Below are positions 51,801-58,794 of a DNA stretch of 64,000 nucleotides, piece after piece (positions within the stretch are counted from its first letter, which is position 1; the number at the start of each line of letters is the position of its first letter). The notes under the pieces were generated by a model. That model was not told where the DNA came from. It saw nothing but the letters and a program-made list of their open reading frames with translations, and ran no database searches. Made by a program: the position numbers and the translations under genes. The stretch comes from Rhodeus uyekii. Its lineage: Eukaryota > Chordata > Actinopteri > Cypriniformes > Acheilognathidae. The stretch spans positions 9,031,501 to 9,095,500 of the forward strand of contig JAWRVZ010000003.1 in the NCBI GenBank assembly GCA_037043235.1. Direction: 5' to 3'.

Positions 51801-54800
51801 GCTATATCACACACTTTTTACACGTAATAATATTGCAATATATTTGTTACGTCTCTAAGGACGTAAGGGTTTTTTGCGAGGGTTATTGTCTCTGGCGCTT
51901 GTACTATCACTCTGACAGCTGGCGCTGATTGGCTGTCTGACCTGTCAGTCATGCAAGAAGACGTGATTGGCTGTGCTACCATGAGGCTCTTCTCATCTCA
52001 TCTGATGATCAACACCTGTAGAATCGCTTCTTAAGGGACGTGCTGCTGCACAACGGGAGACACTGCTTTTTCTTTTTGTTCTGATTCTGACTTTCACGCA
52101 CAAGCACTGTGTGCCAAACCTGAACAGTTATGGATAATTGACGTCATGCGAGCAACATTCGAAATGTGAACTTACACAAAAAAAGTTAATCAACCTATGG
52201 GTGCGGGTTATATAAGGGTGAGGGTTATGCCAACGATTTTTTACACAAAATCCCAAAACCCGCGGGCTACATGAGGGTGCGGATTATCTGCGTCTGCAGG
52301 TTATATGAGGGAAAATACGGTAAATACAATTATTATGGACATTCACATACTGAACATTCAATGCACTGACCAGCCCACCAATAAACCATAGGAAAACACA
52401 ATTACCATAGTGGTAGTGGGAGTCAGGGCTGCACCCGGCCGGATGGTAGATGTGGTGGGTAGTGCGCTCTGCACTGGAGCTTTAATGGTGTTCACCGTCA
52501 GTGGGGTGGACGTCGCAGAGGCCTGAGACAGCTGAGTTAAAGACTGCTGGGAGTTCAGAAGGGTCAAACGCAGAGCAGGCAGGCTTTTCTGTTTGAAGAG
52601 AAGAGGAACAAGGTTTAGTGTAGTTAAGAACAATAAGTGTGCCTGCTTGAAAATGGAAAGTTATGAGTCTACCTTCAGAAAAGGGATCAGGTATGGTTGA
52701 GGAGATGATTTCAACTCCGTCTGCAGACGATTTGTAAACTCCTCAGGCTCAATTTTTGCATCCTTTGCAGATTTTAGAACATAAAATGCATGTCAGTTCA
52801 AATAAAACAGCAGGACAAATACAAATTATGCCAAATGTGCACTGTAAAGGTGGCACAGAAGCACTTCTGCGTTTGCATTAGGTGTCTTTACAGAGTGTTT
52901 AATGCTTAAAGCAATTATAGTCAAGCTTTTATGTGGCATTAAGTCTTTACACTGAATTTTGAGTAAATCAAGCTTAAAATGGGCCGTGTAAAGACACCTT
53001 TACTGGGGGAAATCTTTTTTTTTTTTTTGAGCCATGCAAATGCTGACATCTACAGTTTAGCATGAGAAATACTATCACTTAAAATATCACAATAAACTGC
53101 TATATCGAATCTTTTAAAGAAAATGAAACTGTAATAGAGATGTCCAAACAAAACATTGAGATGCAGAAATGACACACACACACACCTTTAAACAATAAAT
53201 GGCTAAAACTTACCAGCAGATCCTGCACTAGTGCCTTCACATTCCGAGATGTTTCTGGCGAGGGGGAATTATGGGATGCCAGTTTGATGAGCGTTGCTAG
53301 GAAGTTCTTGCACTTCTTTACATTCTCTTGCATTTCCTGAAATAAAAACTCCAGTATTTTACAAAAAATAACGAAGCAGAATCCATATCCACCAATAGTC
53401 AGAATCCCGTTCTGAATGAAGAGAGTTTAATTTGAAGAGTACCTGAGAGAGGACAGGTGCTCTGTTAGCTGGGGCAGCGGTCGTGCTGGGACTCTGAGGG
53501 GTCACGGAGGGCTTGAGGACTGTCTGTGGGGCAGGCTGCACACGGGCCCCTGCGGTAATAACTGTGGTGGTGGGCTTCTGAGCCGAGGTAATCGTTACCA
53601 CTGCGGTCTTCTGCTACGGGGGGAAAACAACAACAAATAAAACCTTACATCTACAGTGCCATGACCAAAGAAATATTTGGGCTGAGCTTCCAATTTGAAT
53701 GGAGAAAGATGCAATAAAAAGACAAGGTACCGTGAAATAATAGAAACACTTTCAAGGAATAATTCATCGAAAAACAACTCATGTACTCAACTTTAAATTA
53801 GTCCTCAAGCACTAGATATTAAATCTAAAGCCTGTGTAACAAACAGATCAAACCAGGTATGTCACATATGATATCATGTTTAGTTATGAACCACTGGAGG
53901 AACCACACCAATTATTTTTGTTCATACAAAGCTTCAGAAGTCACATGAACTATATGATCTATCCTTTTGTAAGACAACGACAGCTTGTGTGTCAAAGAAA
54001 AAAAAATTACGTGGGTTTGGAATAGCAAATCATAAAAGTAGATGTTACGCAGAATGAAAGACTTATTTTCAATTCACTGTAATGAAAATAAATGGTAATG
54101 GACACTTCATTCTGCCTGAAATTTCACTTTATCTTACATGGAAGAAAAAGTTACATGGGTTTGAAACAACATGAGGGTGAACTGTCCCACTGAACTGTAC
54201 GTTTGAACAGCCAATTAGCTCTTTAGATTAACGGTGTCATTTTTAGCAGGAAAAAAAAAAAAAAAGAGGCAAAATTCTGCACAACTTCGGTCACATTTAC
54301 CGCCATTCTGCTAATTCTCATGGGCAAAACAGATTTAAGTGGATTCTGCATTTTGACCAACAGATTTAAAATCCATTTTTAATTTAAGACATCCTTACTA
54401 CAATGTAACTAACCATTTAGGAACTGAGTAATATTAATTAACAGCATGTACTTACTATAAGGTTTGGTTTAGGGTTAGTGGCATGTAAATATGCTTAATT
54501 TACTGTCATTACTACAGTAAGTCTTTCCTCAGTAAGACCTTCCTGTAGCTCAATCAGTAGAGTGTGGTGTTTACAACGCTACGGTCATGGGTTCAATCCC
54601 AGGGAAAGCATGAACTGATTCAATGCGTTTCTTGAATGCAATGTAAGTCGCTTTGGATAAAAGCTTAAATGCCAAATGCATAAATGTAAATGTGAAAATG
54701 TAAGTAAATGAAACGCATAACAAGGACACTGTAAAAATTCTGTTACCAAAAGCTGCTTGGCTTTTAAAAGGACTTCTGTGCTTCATACAGTGCTGCATTA

Positions 54801-56784
54801 TAGACACTCGTCCTTTTGCCCATGAAACACTTAATGCAACCGCATCTTTAGTCTTAAATTATTACATAAGTCATCAGCAAATGTTATTCATGCGCTATAC
54901 AACATGAGATGTCTTGCTCATACCTGGGCAACAGGTGTGGTGACTCTGAAAGCCGTTCCAGCAGTGGGTGTAGCAGGTCTCGGGGACATGGTGCCTTTAT
55001 TTTGGTTCTGCGCTTTGGCCTGGGCCAGGACCTGCTGAGGAACCAACGCCAGCTGACCGGCTTCCGTACGCACCAGCACCATACCTTAAGAAGAACAGAG
55101 AGGAAAAGAGTGTAAACAAATCATATAGACCAGATATAGATCATAAGAACAGTTAGCCAGTTTTAAAGGGATAGTTAATTTACTCTCATGCTGCTCTTTA
55201 ACAATGGCTTTAGTCTGTGGAACACAATAGAAGATATTCTGAAAAATGTCTTGGTGAGATTTCAGAAACTTCGGCAAAACTGCAGGTATAAAGTGTCAAT
55301 AACGTAGCCATGCATGAAGCACGGCTCACACAGAGGTCACTTTGCAGTTTTTGTTGGTCAACACTGCAAATCCACATGATTAACTTGAACCTGTTGGGAA
55401 ATTTTTCACTGTGAAAGTAAAACTCCCAATCACAAATATTCCCATTGAAACGACAAATGCACAACCTTTAGATATTTCTTGACAGTTCAATGAGAGTCAA
55501 TGGGGTCCAATGATGCTTTGGACGCCATTGACTTTCATTTGTGCACAAAACAATTCCTAAAAATGTCTTTATGTTCCACAGAAGAATGTCATACAAGTTT
55601 AAATGACATTTTTCAATTTTTTTTGTGTGCAGCTGAACTATTCCCGAGCTGTTACCTGGCGGGATGGTGAATCCTGGTGGTAACTGAATAGTAGTTTGTT
55701 GCTGCGGTCTGACAATCAGCTGGGTCGTAGGCGCCCCCGGTCGCTGTGGGGCCGTCGCGGTCGCAGTGACTTGAGGTCTCAACAGGGTCGTAGTCTGTCC
55801 CACAAGAGTTGTCGTTGCTGGCTTTGCGAGGACAGACGGCGTGCTCGCCACAGGAAGTGAAGTGACCACCGCACTGGACGACACAATAATTTGAGTGGGT
55901 GTGCTGGGGTGCAGCCCTACGGGAGCCCCGGGGAGCTGGTTCGGGACGATGGCTTTAATCTGATTTTGAGGGTCAGATTTGGGCTCTGTGTTTGTGAACG
56001 CCACAGAGGTGGAGACAAGACCGGTGCCCTGCATGGGCAATCCTGAGACTTTAGGGTCACCTCCGTTGTGTACGACACTTGTGATGGTGTTAGGAGGCCT
56101 GTGCAGTGCAATGGTGGGGTTTGCTTGACTATCTAGTGACACATTCGCGTGTGGCAGTGTGCTGTTGGGCTGAGCGGACACAAAAGCAGTATTTGTACTA
56201 GTAGGAGCAGACATGTTGCTTTTACCACTACCTACACCTGGACCAATGTCAATACCGTTCACAGAAGCAGGCGCGGAAGCTATAACAGAAGAGTTTAACG
56301 TGCCACTGCTTCCGTTCACAGTCTGCGTTCTGGCGGGAACCGTCCGGACAGCAGACGCAATGTGATTTGTGTTGGGATGAGAGTCTGTTGGTGCTGCGTC
56401 ACTTGAGCAAGTTGATGGGTTTGATGAATGATATTGCACCCGGTTCGCGGCTGCAACTAAATTCCCAGAGGTGCTGGGCAGGTTCGAGGTGGAGGGGGCA
56501 GAACTGGACGCCGGTATCCTGTCCGGACCGTTTTCTTGAGAGTTTCCCTCCTGGTTTCGCTGTGGCTGCCGCTGCTGCTCCAGTGTTGTTCCTACTTGGG
56601 CGGGCAGTAATTTCCCCAAGTGTGGATTTAGCGCGTTTGGGGGTCTCCTGGTGTCGCCTTGAGGACCCACAGCCTTGTTTTGTCCACCCAACTGCGATTC
56701 TAACGAGCCTACGAGGTCACTGACGGCTTTTTCGTCCACTTCGGAGTACAGCATATCTTCCAGTGGATCGGGGACACCCGCCAT
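16026..56784 (-). CDS. taf4b: TAF4-family TFIID subunit, probably TAF4B, complete
   Basis: Fourteen exons on the minus strand keep one frame throughout and give 938 residues (2817 nt with stop). The start at 56784 has a good context (aagATGg). The N-terminus carries SEVDEKAVSDLVGSLESQL, then a long S/T/P/Q-rich activation-type region (to about residue 487). The TAFH/NHR1 domain is at about 489-590 (ENVKKCKNFLATLIKLA, then SSPQPYLIPFLK). The histone-fold and conserved C-terminal domain begin at about 681 (DDDDINDVASMAGVNLNEEN), include ANLTALAAIGPRKKRK and end LRDLIFCMEQER...YKALLK. TAF4 pairs with TAF12 in TFIID and contacts activators through TAFH. AQHR, LNEEN and CMEQER look TAF4B-like; the N-terminus and RQEDPEQ/QMRQRDANL look TAF4-like. 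The convergent KCTD neighbour favours TAF4B. Human lengths from memory are about 1085 (TAF4) and 862 (TAF4B). Confidence 0.93.
16370..16870. repeat. Tandem duplication, period 215 bp
   Basis: aatttgtttcaaatgtttta recurs at 16371 and 16586. The repeats then share ctctgcaattaccctc and ttctcaaagattggataagg with small indels. Very AT-rich. Confidence 0.75.
18117..18167. repeat. CA/TA microsatellite
   Basis: A run of cacacacatatacatatac leads into an uninterrupted CA tract. Confidence 0.9.
19750..19900. mobile_element. Short repeat of the ggttctt family, copy 2
   Basis: Contains gttccgtgaggaaccgt, aaaggttctttatag and gatgttcttcaccctaag; related to 1190-1345. Approximate boundaries. Confidence 0.5.
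20611..21296 (+). mobile_element. TA-flanked MITE with promoter-like core, copy 1
   Basis: Terminal repeat ccgtatttt ends in aaaatacgg, with TA at 20609-20610 and 21297-21298. Subterminal degenerate repeats of catataacccgc occur at both ends. The core has TGACGTCA at 20821-20828 and CCAAT at 21028-21032 and 21066-21070. A GT microsatellite (about 20675-20728) has expanded inside. No transposase is seen. Probably a Tc1/mariner-type non-autonomous element. Confidence 0.85.
20675..20728. repeat. (GT)n microsatellite inside a MITE
   Basis: Uninterrupted GT run absent from the second MITE copy (51720-52320), so it expanded after insertion of this copy. Confidence 0.9.
24999..25060 (+). mobile_element. 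Pogo/Tigger-type left terminus, truncated
   Basis: cagtaatccctcgccacttc begins after tta. The matching right end is not found nearby, so the element is truncated or its far end has decayed. Confidence 0.45.
25728..25971. mobile_element. Fold-back MITE of the aacactttacaataaggtt type
   Basis: The left end aacactttacaataaggttt mirrors the right end gaccttatggtaaagtgtt. Inner arms rich in gttagttcatgtta and its complement. A very common teleost repeat family. Confidence 0.75.
26300..26900. repeat. Tandem duplication, period 300 bp
   Basis: tgctgtttgatt recurs at 26311 and 26611. The units also share aataaacatagcattacaac/aataaagataatactacaac and attcacaacatt. Diverged. Confidence 0.65.
27038..27076. 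repeat. (TA)n microsatellite
   Basis: Uninterrupted TA run. Confidence 0.95.
28000..28390. repeat. Diverged duplication, period about 250 bp
   Basis: gagctgaaagttaaagcca occurs at 28000 and 28250, each followed by a cgaaatgcatg and an aatcatg-tgatctt block. Confidence 0.65.
30204..30323 (-). CDS. taf4b: taf4b exon 13 (residues 842-881)
   Basis: 40 codons: MQQQELAQMRQRDANLTALA, then AIGPRKKRKLDSPG and ASAGAE. The basic PRKKRK cluster is a likely nuclear localisation signal. Acceptor gccattcag, donor gtaaga. Confidence 0.96.
31319..31499. repeat. Long inverted repeat with (CA)n loop
   Basis: Left arm segments 31319-31341 and 31350-31372 (acgcgtcactttaaatattt) pair with 31455-31477 and 31477-31499. 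The left arm has about 8 extra bases. The loop is a CA microsatellite (about 31384-31422). Likely a MITE. Confidence 0.75.
32757..32992. repeat. Long (TA)n / TATACATA tract
   Basis: About 235 bases of TA repeat with scattered ATAC interruptions. The copy number may be misassembled. Confidence 0.95.
34388..34790 (+). mobile_element. Tc1-like element fragment
   Basis: Begins acactactccaaaaaaatta followed by aggaaacactt, the start type of a Tc1-like family widespread in fish, and contains ctttgcaggtggtggccata. Only the left part is present; no transposase frame. Confidence 0.55.
35286..36397. mobile_element. TA-flanked TIR element, 1.1 kb, CpG-rich core
   Basis: Ends cagtggagttcacttatc and aaccgaactccactg are inverted, with TA on both sides (35284-35285, 36398-36399). 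A palindromic NRF1-type site tgcgcatgcgc is at 35489-35499. Two internal direct repeats end in gtatgcaatctagtacag (35911-35928 and 36087-36104). No transposase ORF. Confidence 0.8.
36918..36974 (-). CDS. taf4b: taf4b exon 12 microexon-sized (823-841)
   Basis: 19 codons: SRSRQEDPEQARLKQKAKE. Acceptor tttgcttgcag, donor gtgagt. Too short to stand out as an ORF, but it matches the family exactly here. Confidence 0.95.
36975..39864 (-). other. taf4b intron 11
   Basis: It holds A- and C-homopolymer runs (37118-37190), a non-repetitive block (37370-37680), AT-rich sequence, and a tRNA-derived SINE (39205-39370). No coding gene. Confidence 0.65.
39205..39370 (+). mobile_element. tRNA-derived SINE, copy 1
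   Basis: Degraded A box (tgtagactagagcatgg), B box ggttcgattc at 39260-39269, then gctttggataaaagcatttg and an aaatgtaaatg tail. Same family as 54543-54705. Confidence 0.75.
39865..39990 (-). CDS. taf4b: taf4b exon 11: charged coiled-coil-like segment (781-822)
   Basis: 42 codons: DEELYEQASDVRTQLKFFEQ, then LEKMEKQRKDDEERELLMKA and AK. Acceptor gttttccccag, donor gtaggt. If the intron were retained the frame would stay open for 31 codons. Confidence 0.95.
41274..43092. mobile_element. hAT-like element (outer)
   Basis: Ends cagtggtccccaaccc and ttggggaccactg are inverted. It lies inside the Tc1-like element and contains the 41906-42966 element. No transposase ORF and no clear target duplication. 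Confidence 0.75.
41906..42966. mobile_element. hAT-like element (inner), 1061 bp
   Basis: Ends caggggtgtcaaactc and gtttgacacccctg are inverted. A perfect 8-bp target duplication atctaaaa lies at 41898-41905 and 42967-42974. Non-autonomous, with gggccgg-rich subterminal sequence. Confidence 0.92.
43093..43990 (+). pseudogene. Tc1-type transposase remnant
   Basis: Frame pieces such as VNHKMSSLKG, RKKVWQEKVHQATGI and, further on, a region around 43635-43830 with FIKSKVNTVIYQK are separated by frameshifts and stops. Clearly inactive. Confidence 0.75.
43985..44040 (+). mobile_element. SINE 3' tail inserted in the Tc1 remnant
   Basis: gtaagccgctttggataaaa then gggtctgctaaatg, the tail of the fish tRNA-SINE family, interrupts the Tc1 3' region (before ccaagtactgagtgcc). 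Confidence 0.6.
44290..45761 (-). mobile_element. Tc1-like transposon, near full length but dead
   Basis: The right end is ggggcaaacactttcacacc then actg at 45761, followed by TA. The left end (tttgcccccttt near 44300) is degraded. Same family as 12442-14035. It starts about 8 bases after the previous Tc1 terminus. Confidence 0.8.
44930..45238 (-). pseudogene. Tc1-type transposase fragment with HTH region
   Basis: A 102-codon open piece: GRPKLLRAQDLLQKVIKDPT, then helix-turn-helix-like VHDSTIRKRLGKNG and LIRPKLNFLGGV. Frames upstream and downstream are broken, so no functional transposase. Confidence 0.75.
45847..45884. repeat. (AT)n microsatellite
   Basis: Uninterrupted AT run just outside the Tc1 element. 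Confidence 0.9.
46232..46362 (-). CDS. taf4b: taf4b exon 10 (residues 737-780)
   Basis: Split Ala, then KKFGVTEVSMETVTLISHAT and LRSMLEKVSAVAQHRADSCK. The AQHR motif is shared with human TAF4B. Acceptor tatcgtttcag, donor gtaaga. Confidence 0.95.
47030..47170. mobile_element. Interspersed fish repeat fragment
   Basis: Shares ctcaaaaaacatttcttatg, aaaacagttgtgctgctt and agaacagcatttatttgaaa with the family seen at 4610-5560 and 59030-59312. Confidence 0.6.
48110..48835. repeat. GGTTGCTAGG minisatellite, about 0.7 kb
   Basis: Dozens of ttgctagg units alternate with spacers of four types: gtattttgggt, gtaactggggt, gtatctgggg and cag. G is strongly biased to the plus strand, the template strand for taf4b. 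Higher-order units of about 40-60 bases are visible. Confidence 0.92.
49171..49206. repeat. Perfect 16-bp palindrome, 4-base loop
   Basis: caggaaacaggaagtg, loop caag, cacttcctgtttcctg. Contains two aggaa (ETS-like) cores per arm. Confidence 0.9.
49575..49649. repeat. Twin 27-bp hairpins
   Basis: taagttggctg, loop cttct, cagccaactta: an 11-bp perfect stem, present identically at 49575-49601 and 49623-49649 with a 21-base spacer. Confidence 0.92.
50224..50393 (-). CDS. taf4b: taf4b exon 9: histone-fold region (681-736)
   Basis: DDDDINDVASMAGVNLNEEN, then ILATGSELVGTQIRSCKDEA and LLHKRLLET. This is the TAF12-pairing histone-fold segment. Acceptor ctgtattcag-type (gtattcag), donor gtacaa. Confidence 0.95.
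50394..50879 (-). other. taf4b intron 8
   Basis: AT-rich with a CA/TA microsatellite-like stretch (about 50510-50550) and T-runs. No gene. Confidence 0.7.
50880..50985 (-). CDS. taf4b: taf4b exon 8 (residues 645-680)
   Basis: Acceptor tttattgcag, donor gtaggt. Ends KQKLNDPGGGTF plus two bases of a split Arg, matching the conserved block before the histone fold. Confidence 0.9.
51119..51194 (-). CDS. taf4b: taf4b exon 7 (residues 620-644)
   Basis: 25 codons plus one base, AVKRPGLQAAPTRMPVVITQ then TVRAQ. Acceptor tcctcttcag, donor gtaagt. Weakly conserved linker, supported by splice sites and frame. Confidence 0.85.
51195..52405 (-). other. taf4b intron 6
   Basis: AT-rich sequence plus the second CRE/CCAAT MITE (51720-52320), which ends 85 bases from exon 6. 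Confidence 0.75.
51720..52320 (-). mobile_element. TA-flanked MITE with promoter-like core, copy 2
   Basis: Opposite orientation to 20611-21296 and very similar over the whole length apart from the GT expansion. TA lies at 51718-51719 and 52321-52322. TGACGTCA is at 52139-52146. The two CCAAT boxes (on the minus strand) are at 51928-51932 and 51966-51970. Confidence 0.88.
52406..52588 (-). CDS. taf4b: taf4b exon 6 (residues 559-619)
   Basis: 61 codons, from KSLPALRLTLLNSQQSL (end of TAFH) into a T/S/P-rich linker ending LTPTTTM; donor gtaatt. Confidence 0.92.
52673..52762 (-). CDS. taf4b: taf4b exon 5: TAFH domain (529-558)
   Basis: 30 codons: DAKIEPEEFTNRLQTELKSS, then PQPYLIPFLK. Acceptor atctgcaaag, donor gtagac. 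Confidence 0.94.
52763..53213 (-). other. taf4b intron 4
   Basis: A T-run near 53017 and a short CA run near 53173; nothing else recognised. Confidence 0.7.
53214..53336 (-). CDS. taf4b: taf4b exon 4: start of TAFH domain (488-528)
   Basis: 41 codons: EMQENVKKCKNFLATLIKLA, then SPETSRNVKALVQDLL. Acceptor ttttatttcag, donor gtaagt. Strongly conserved TAFH helices. Confidence 0.95.
53443..53613 (-). CDS. taf4b: taf4b exon 3 (residues 431-487)
   Basis: 57 codons in phase 0, from QKTAVVTITSAQKP to ANRAPVLSQ. T/V/P-rich linker before the TAFH domain; acceptor ccccccgtag, donor gtactc. Confidence 0.88.
54404..54535. mobile_element. MITE-like element, second copy
   Basis: gcatgtacttactataaggt, then ttggtttagggttagtg and tatgcttaatttact match the 853-1030 element. 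Confidence 0.6.
54543..54705 (+). mobile_element. tRNA-derived SINE, copy 2
   Basis: A box tagctcaatcagtagag at 54546-54562, B box ggttcaatcc at 54590-54599, then gtcgctttggataaaagc and an aaatgtaaatg tail. Polymerase III promoter spacing is normal. Confidence 0.85.
54924..55084 (-). CDS. taf4b: taf4b exon 2 (residues 377-430)
   Basis: Acceptor ttcttaag, donor gtatga. Encodes GMVLVRTEAGQLALVPQQ, then a short low-complexity tail ending TTPVAQ. The MVLVR-GQL-PQQ block is shared with human TAF4. Confidence 0.9.
55085..55655 (-). other. taf4b intron 1
   Basis: It contains cttctgtggaacata-type interspersed repeat sequence (about 55180-55290 and 55480-55620 on the minus strand). No gene. Confidence 0.6.
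55656..56784 (-). CDS. taf4b: taf4b exon 1 (residues 1-376)
   Basis: Starts at the ATG of MAGVPDPLEDML and ends PPGFTIPP plus one base, before donor gtaaca. It is rich in S/T/P/N/Q with repeated VxxTxTxP-like stretches and no folded domain visible beyond the conserved N-terminal motif. The open frame continues into the intron but the family junction is at this donor. Confidence 0.92.
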
Positions 56785-56838
56785 CTTTGAGAGACGCTTG
56801 AGAAATGCGCACGGCGCGTGCGTTGTTTTGCTGCTGAG

Positions 56839-56854
56839 GCATTGTGGGAAACGT
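56839..56854 (-). promoter_or_regulatory. ZNF143/THAP11-like motif in the taf4b promoter
   Basis: On the minus strand it reads acgtttcccacaatgc, sharing the tcccacaatgc half with the full motif before dnm1l. Such sites usually sit close to the transcription start, which supports translation from 56784 rather than from 56862/56865. Confidence 0.5.
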
Positions 56855-57630
56855 AATGACATCATGGCCAAGATTTGCAGCTGTTGTCATAAGCCTGTCA
56901 TATCTGGAAACTAATGTGGAAACGGCCGTATACATATTAAATGTAAAAAATTTAATATAAAATAAATAAGTGGAAAAAAAATCTTTAAAAAAACACATTT
57001 AATTATGATATTGATAGATGCCGAAAAAATATTTTATTTATTTTGGAATAAATAAATACAACTCGACTTGTTTTGTCAGATTTGTTTTGAAAATGTTTTG
57101 TTTAACAAATTCTCAATGTTTTTATTTCATTTATGGCACGTCTTATCATAAGAAATATTGTTTAATTAACATGCAATTTTAAAGTTCAAAGTTTAACAAT
57201 ACCTAAAAAATAATACGTATTACGTTTGAAAGATAAAAAAGTTGTATTATTTTTTTCAAAATATTCATTTTTTTTTACTATATTGTTTTGATTATCCCAT
57301 TGTACTCTTCTGCATTTATAAGTCTTTAAAAACACATACAATCTTAAACTGAAACAATCTGAAATTACAAAATCTTTTCATCTCAGAGACAAAGTTCTGG
57401 TTATATTGATACATATTATAATTTGTTTGCACATATTGGTCTACCCTACTTTTTAAGTTTTAAATTATACAAAAATAAGAAAGTATTTCGAAAAGACTTT
57501 CTCTCTTGTGTAAATAACATCAGGAATAAGAGTATAATTTAGAGAATTTGATCATATGTAACATGACATCTGCCTCTTGCGTAAATACAACGCAACAGTG
57601 AGGTTTTTGGCGTTTGATTCGTGGAGAGAT

Positions 57631-57654
57631 CACGTGGTACAGCGCTGCACCAAT
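57631..57654 (+). promoter_or_regulatory. CACGTG and CCAAT boxes upstream of dnajb9
   Basis: cacgtgg at 57631-57637 and ccaat at 57650-57654, about 100 bases before the predicted first-exon donor. dnajb9 is a known IRE1/XBP1 and ATF6 target, and acgtgg is the core of UPR elements. The CCAAT-N9-CCACG spacing of a true ERSE is not met. Confidence 0.4.
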
Positions 57655-57738
57655 AGGATTGCGAGTCGTGTTGAACGGCCCAAATATTGAAAACACCAGC
57701 ATCAGTTTTGATCATTTTCATCCGTGCTGTCAGGAACA

Positions 57739-58428
57739 GTAAGTACGCACTCCAAAATATCCCCGAATTAATGTCGCATTAATAATTGTTTTCTTTTAAA
57801 TGGCACGATTGTATAGTGCGAATGTATTTGAAGAGCTATTGTTGATAATGCGACAGAATTAAATAAGAAAGTCAGTTTCATGTTAGCAAACTGGCTAAAT
57901 GGGTTCATTCTCTGAAAGTTAATTTCGAAACGCGTGTATCACTCTTAATCAATAAAACAATATAAAGAAAATACAGGAAAATACTAAATATTGCTATGGA
58001 ATCGTAGAAATGTACAGGATGCTGTCAAACGCAATATTTAAAAAAAAAATAATATAAAACAAAATATTTATATTCCGCTAAATAAATGGTTATTAAATAC
58101 ATTTAAGTTTTTCTTCATATTAGAAATGTTTAAAATAACAAAACTATTGTTAATCAAGGGGGGCGTGGTGCATTGGTGAAGCTAAAATGTCTGAGAGCAT
58201 ATACATAGCATCTTGAATATTATGTATTATCAGTTTATGAAAATACTGTTGATGTGTTCCACTGCACATTAGCACAGTAACATTGCTTTTATTTATTTAT
58301 TTGCCCTTAAATGTATTTACAGATTCATTTTAATGTAATATTGCATTGTTATTACAAGATATAGATGCTCTTTGTTTAGACGGGTCCAAATGTCAAAGTT
58401 CTGCTTTCTCTTCCATCGTCTTGTCTAG
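57739..58428 (+). other. dnajb9: dnajb9 intron 1 (predicted, 5'UTR)
   Basis: Donor gtaagt at 57739 and acceptor cttgtctag ending 58428. AT-rich with no repeats of note. Human DNAJB9 also has a non-coding first exon. Confidence 0.6.
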
Positions 58429-58440
58429 CAGCCAGAAGCA

Positions 58441-58657
58441 ATGGCCACGGCACAGTCAACACTGATGTTTGCAGTTTGCATCCTGTTGATAACAGAACTC
58501 ATCCTGGCCAGAAAGGATTATTATGAGATTCTTGGTGTGCCAAAAGACGCTACTGACCGTCAGATCAAAAAAGCTTTTCACAAGCTTGCCATGAAGTATC
58601 ACCCAGACAAGAACAAGAGCCCTGATGCGGAAGCCAAATTTCGAGAGATTGCAGAAG
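58441..58657 (+). CDS. dnajb9: dnajb9 first coding exon
   Basis: Signal peptide and most of the J domain, 72 codons plus one base of a split Ala; donor gtaata. The exon itself begins at 58429. Confidence 0.95.
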
Positions 58658-58753
58658 GTAATAATAAATAATAATAATTAAGATTTTTTTAATGTTTTTC
58701 TTCCTTTGTCTTCCTTATGCACACCAAGACTGCATATGTTTGATAAAAATACA

Positions 58754-58794
<41 letters not shown>

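Larger units (their letters stand above)
53614..54923 (-). other. taf4b intron 2
   Basis: It holds a MITE copy (54404-54535) directly followed by a tRNA-derived SINE (54543-54705). The rest is unremarkable. Confidence 0.7.
56785..57738. promoter_or_regulatory. Head-to-head taf4b / dnajb9 promoter region
   Basis: taf4b starts leftward at 56784. The predicted non-coding first exon of dnajb9 ends rightward at 57738 (donor gtaagt). The ends are the informative parts: a ZNF143-like site near taf4b (56839-56854) and CACGTG (57631-57636) plus CCAAT (57650-57654) near dnajb9. The middle is AT-rich and featureless. Confidence 0.6.

Noticed and set aside
54546..54600. A functional tRNA gene
   Set aside because: A and B boxes are present but no acceptor stem pairs, and the sequence continues into the SINE tail shared with 39205-39370.
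55468..55655. Continuation of the large taf4b frame past residue 376
   Set aside because: The donor gtaaca at 55655 and a matching acceptor at 55085 rejoin the family sequence (PPG then MVLVR); the read-through part is intron.
56785..56865. Upstream in-frame ATGs (56862, 56865) as taf4b start
   Set aside because: The 27-28 extra residues show no TAF4 similarity, the first context is weaker than aagATGg at 56784, and a probable promoter motif lies within the would-be coding stretch.
57620..57660. Canonical ERSE (CCAAT-N9-CCACG) before dnajb9
   Set aside because: CCAAT and the ACGTGG core are present but the order and spacing do not fit on either strand.
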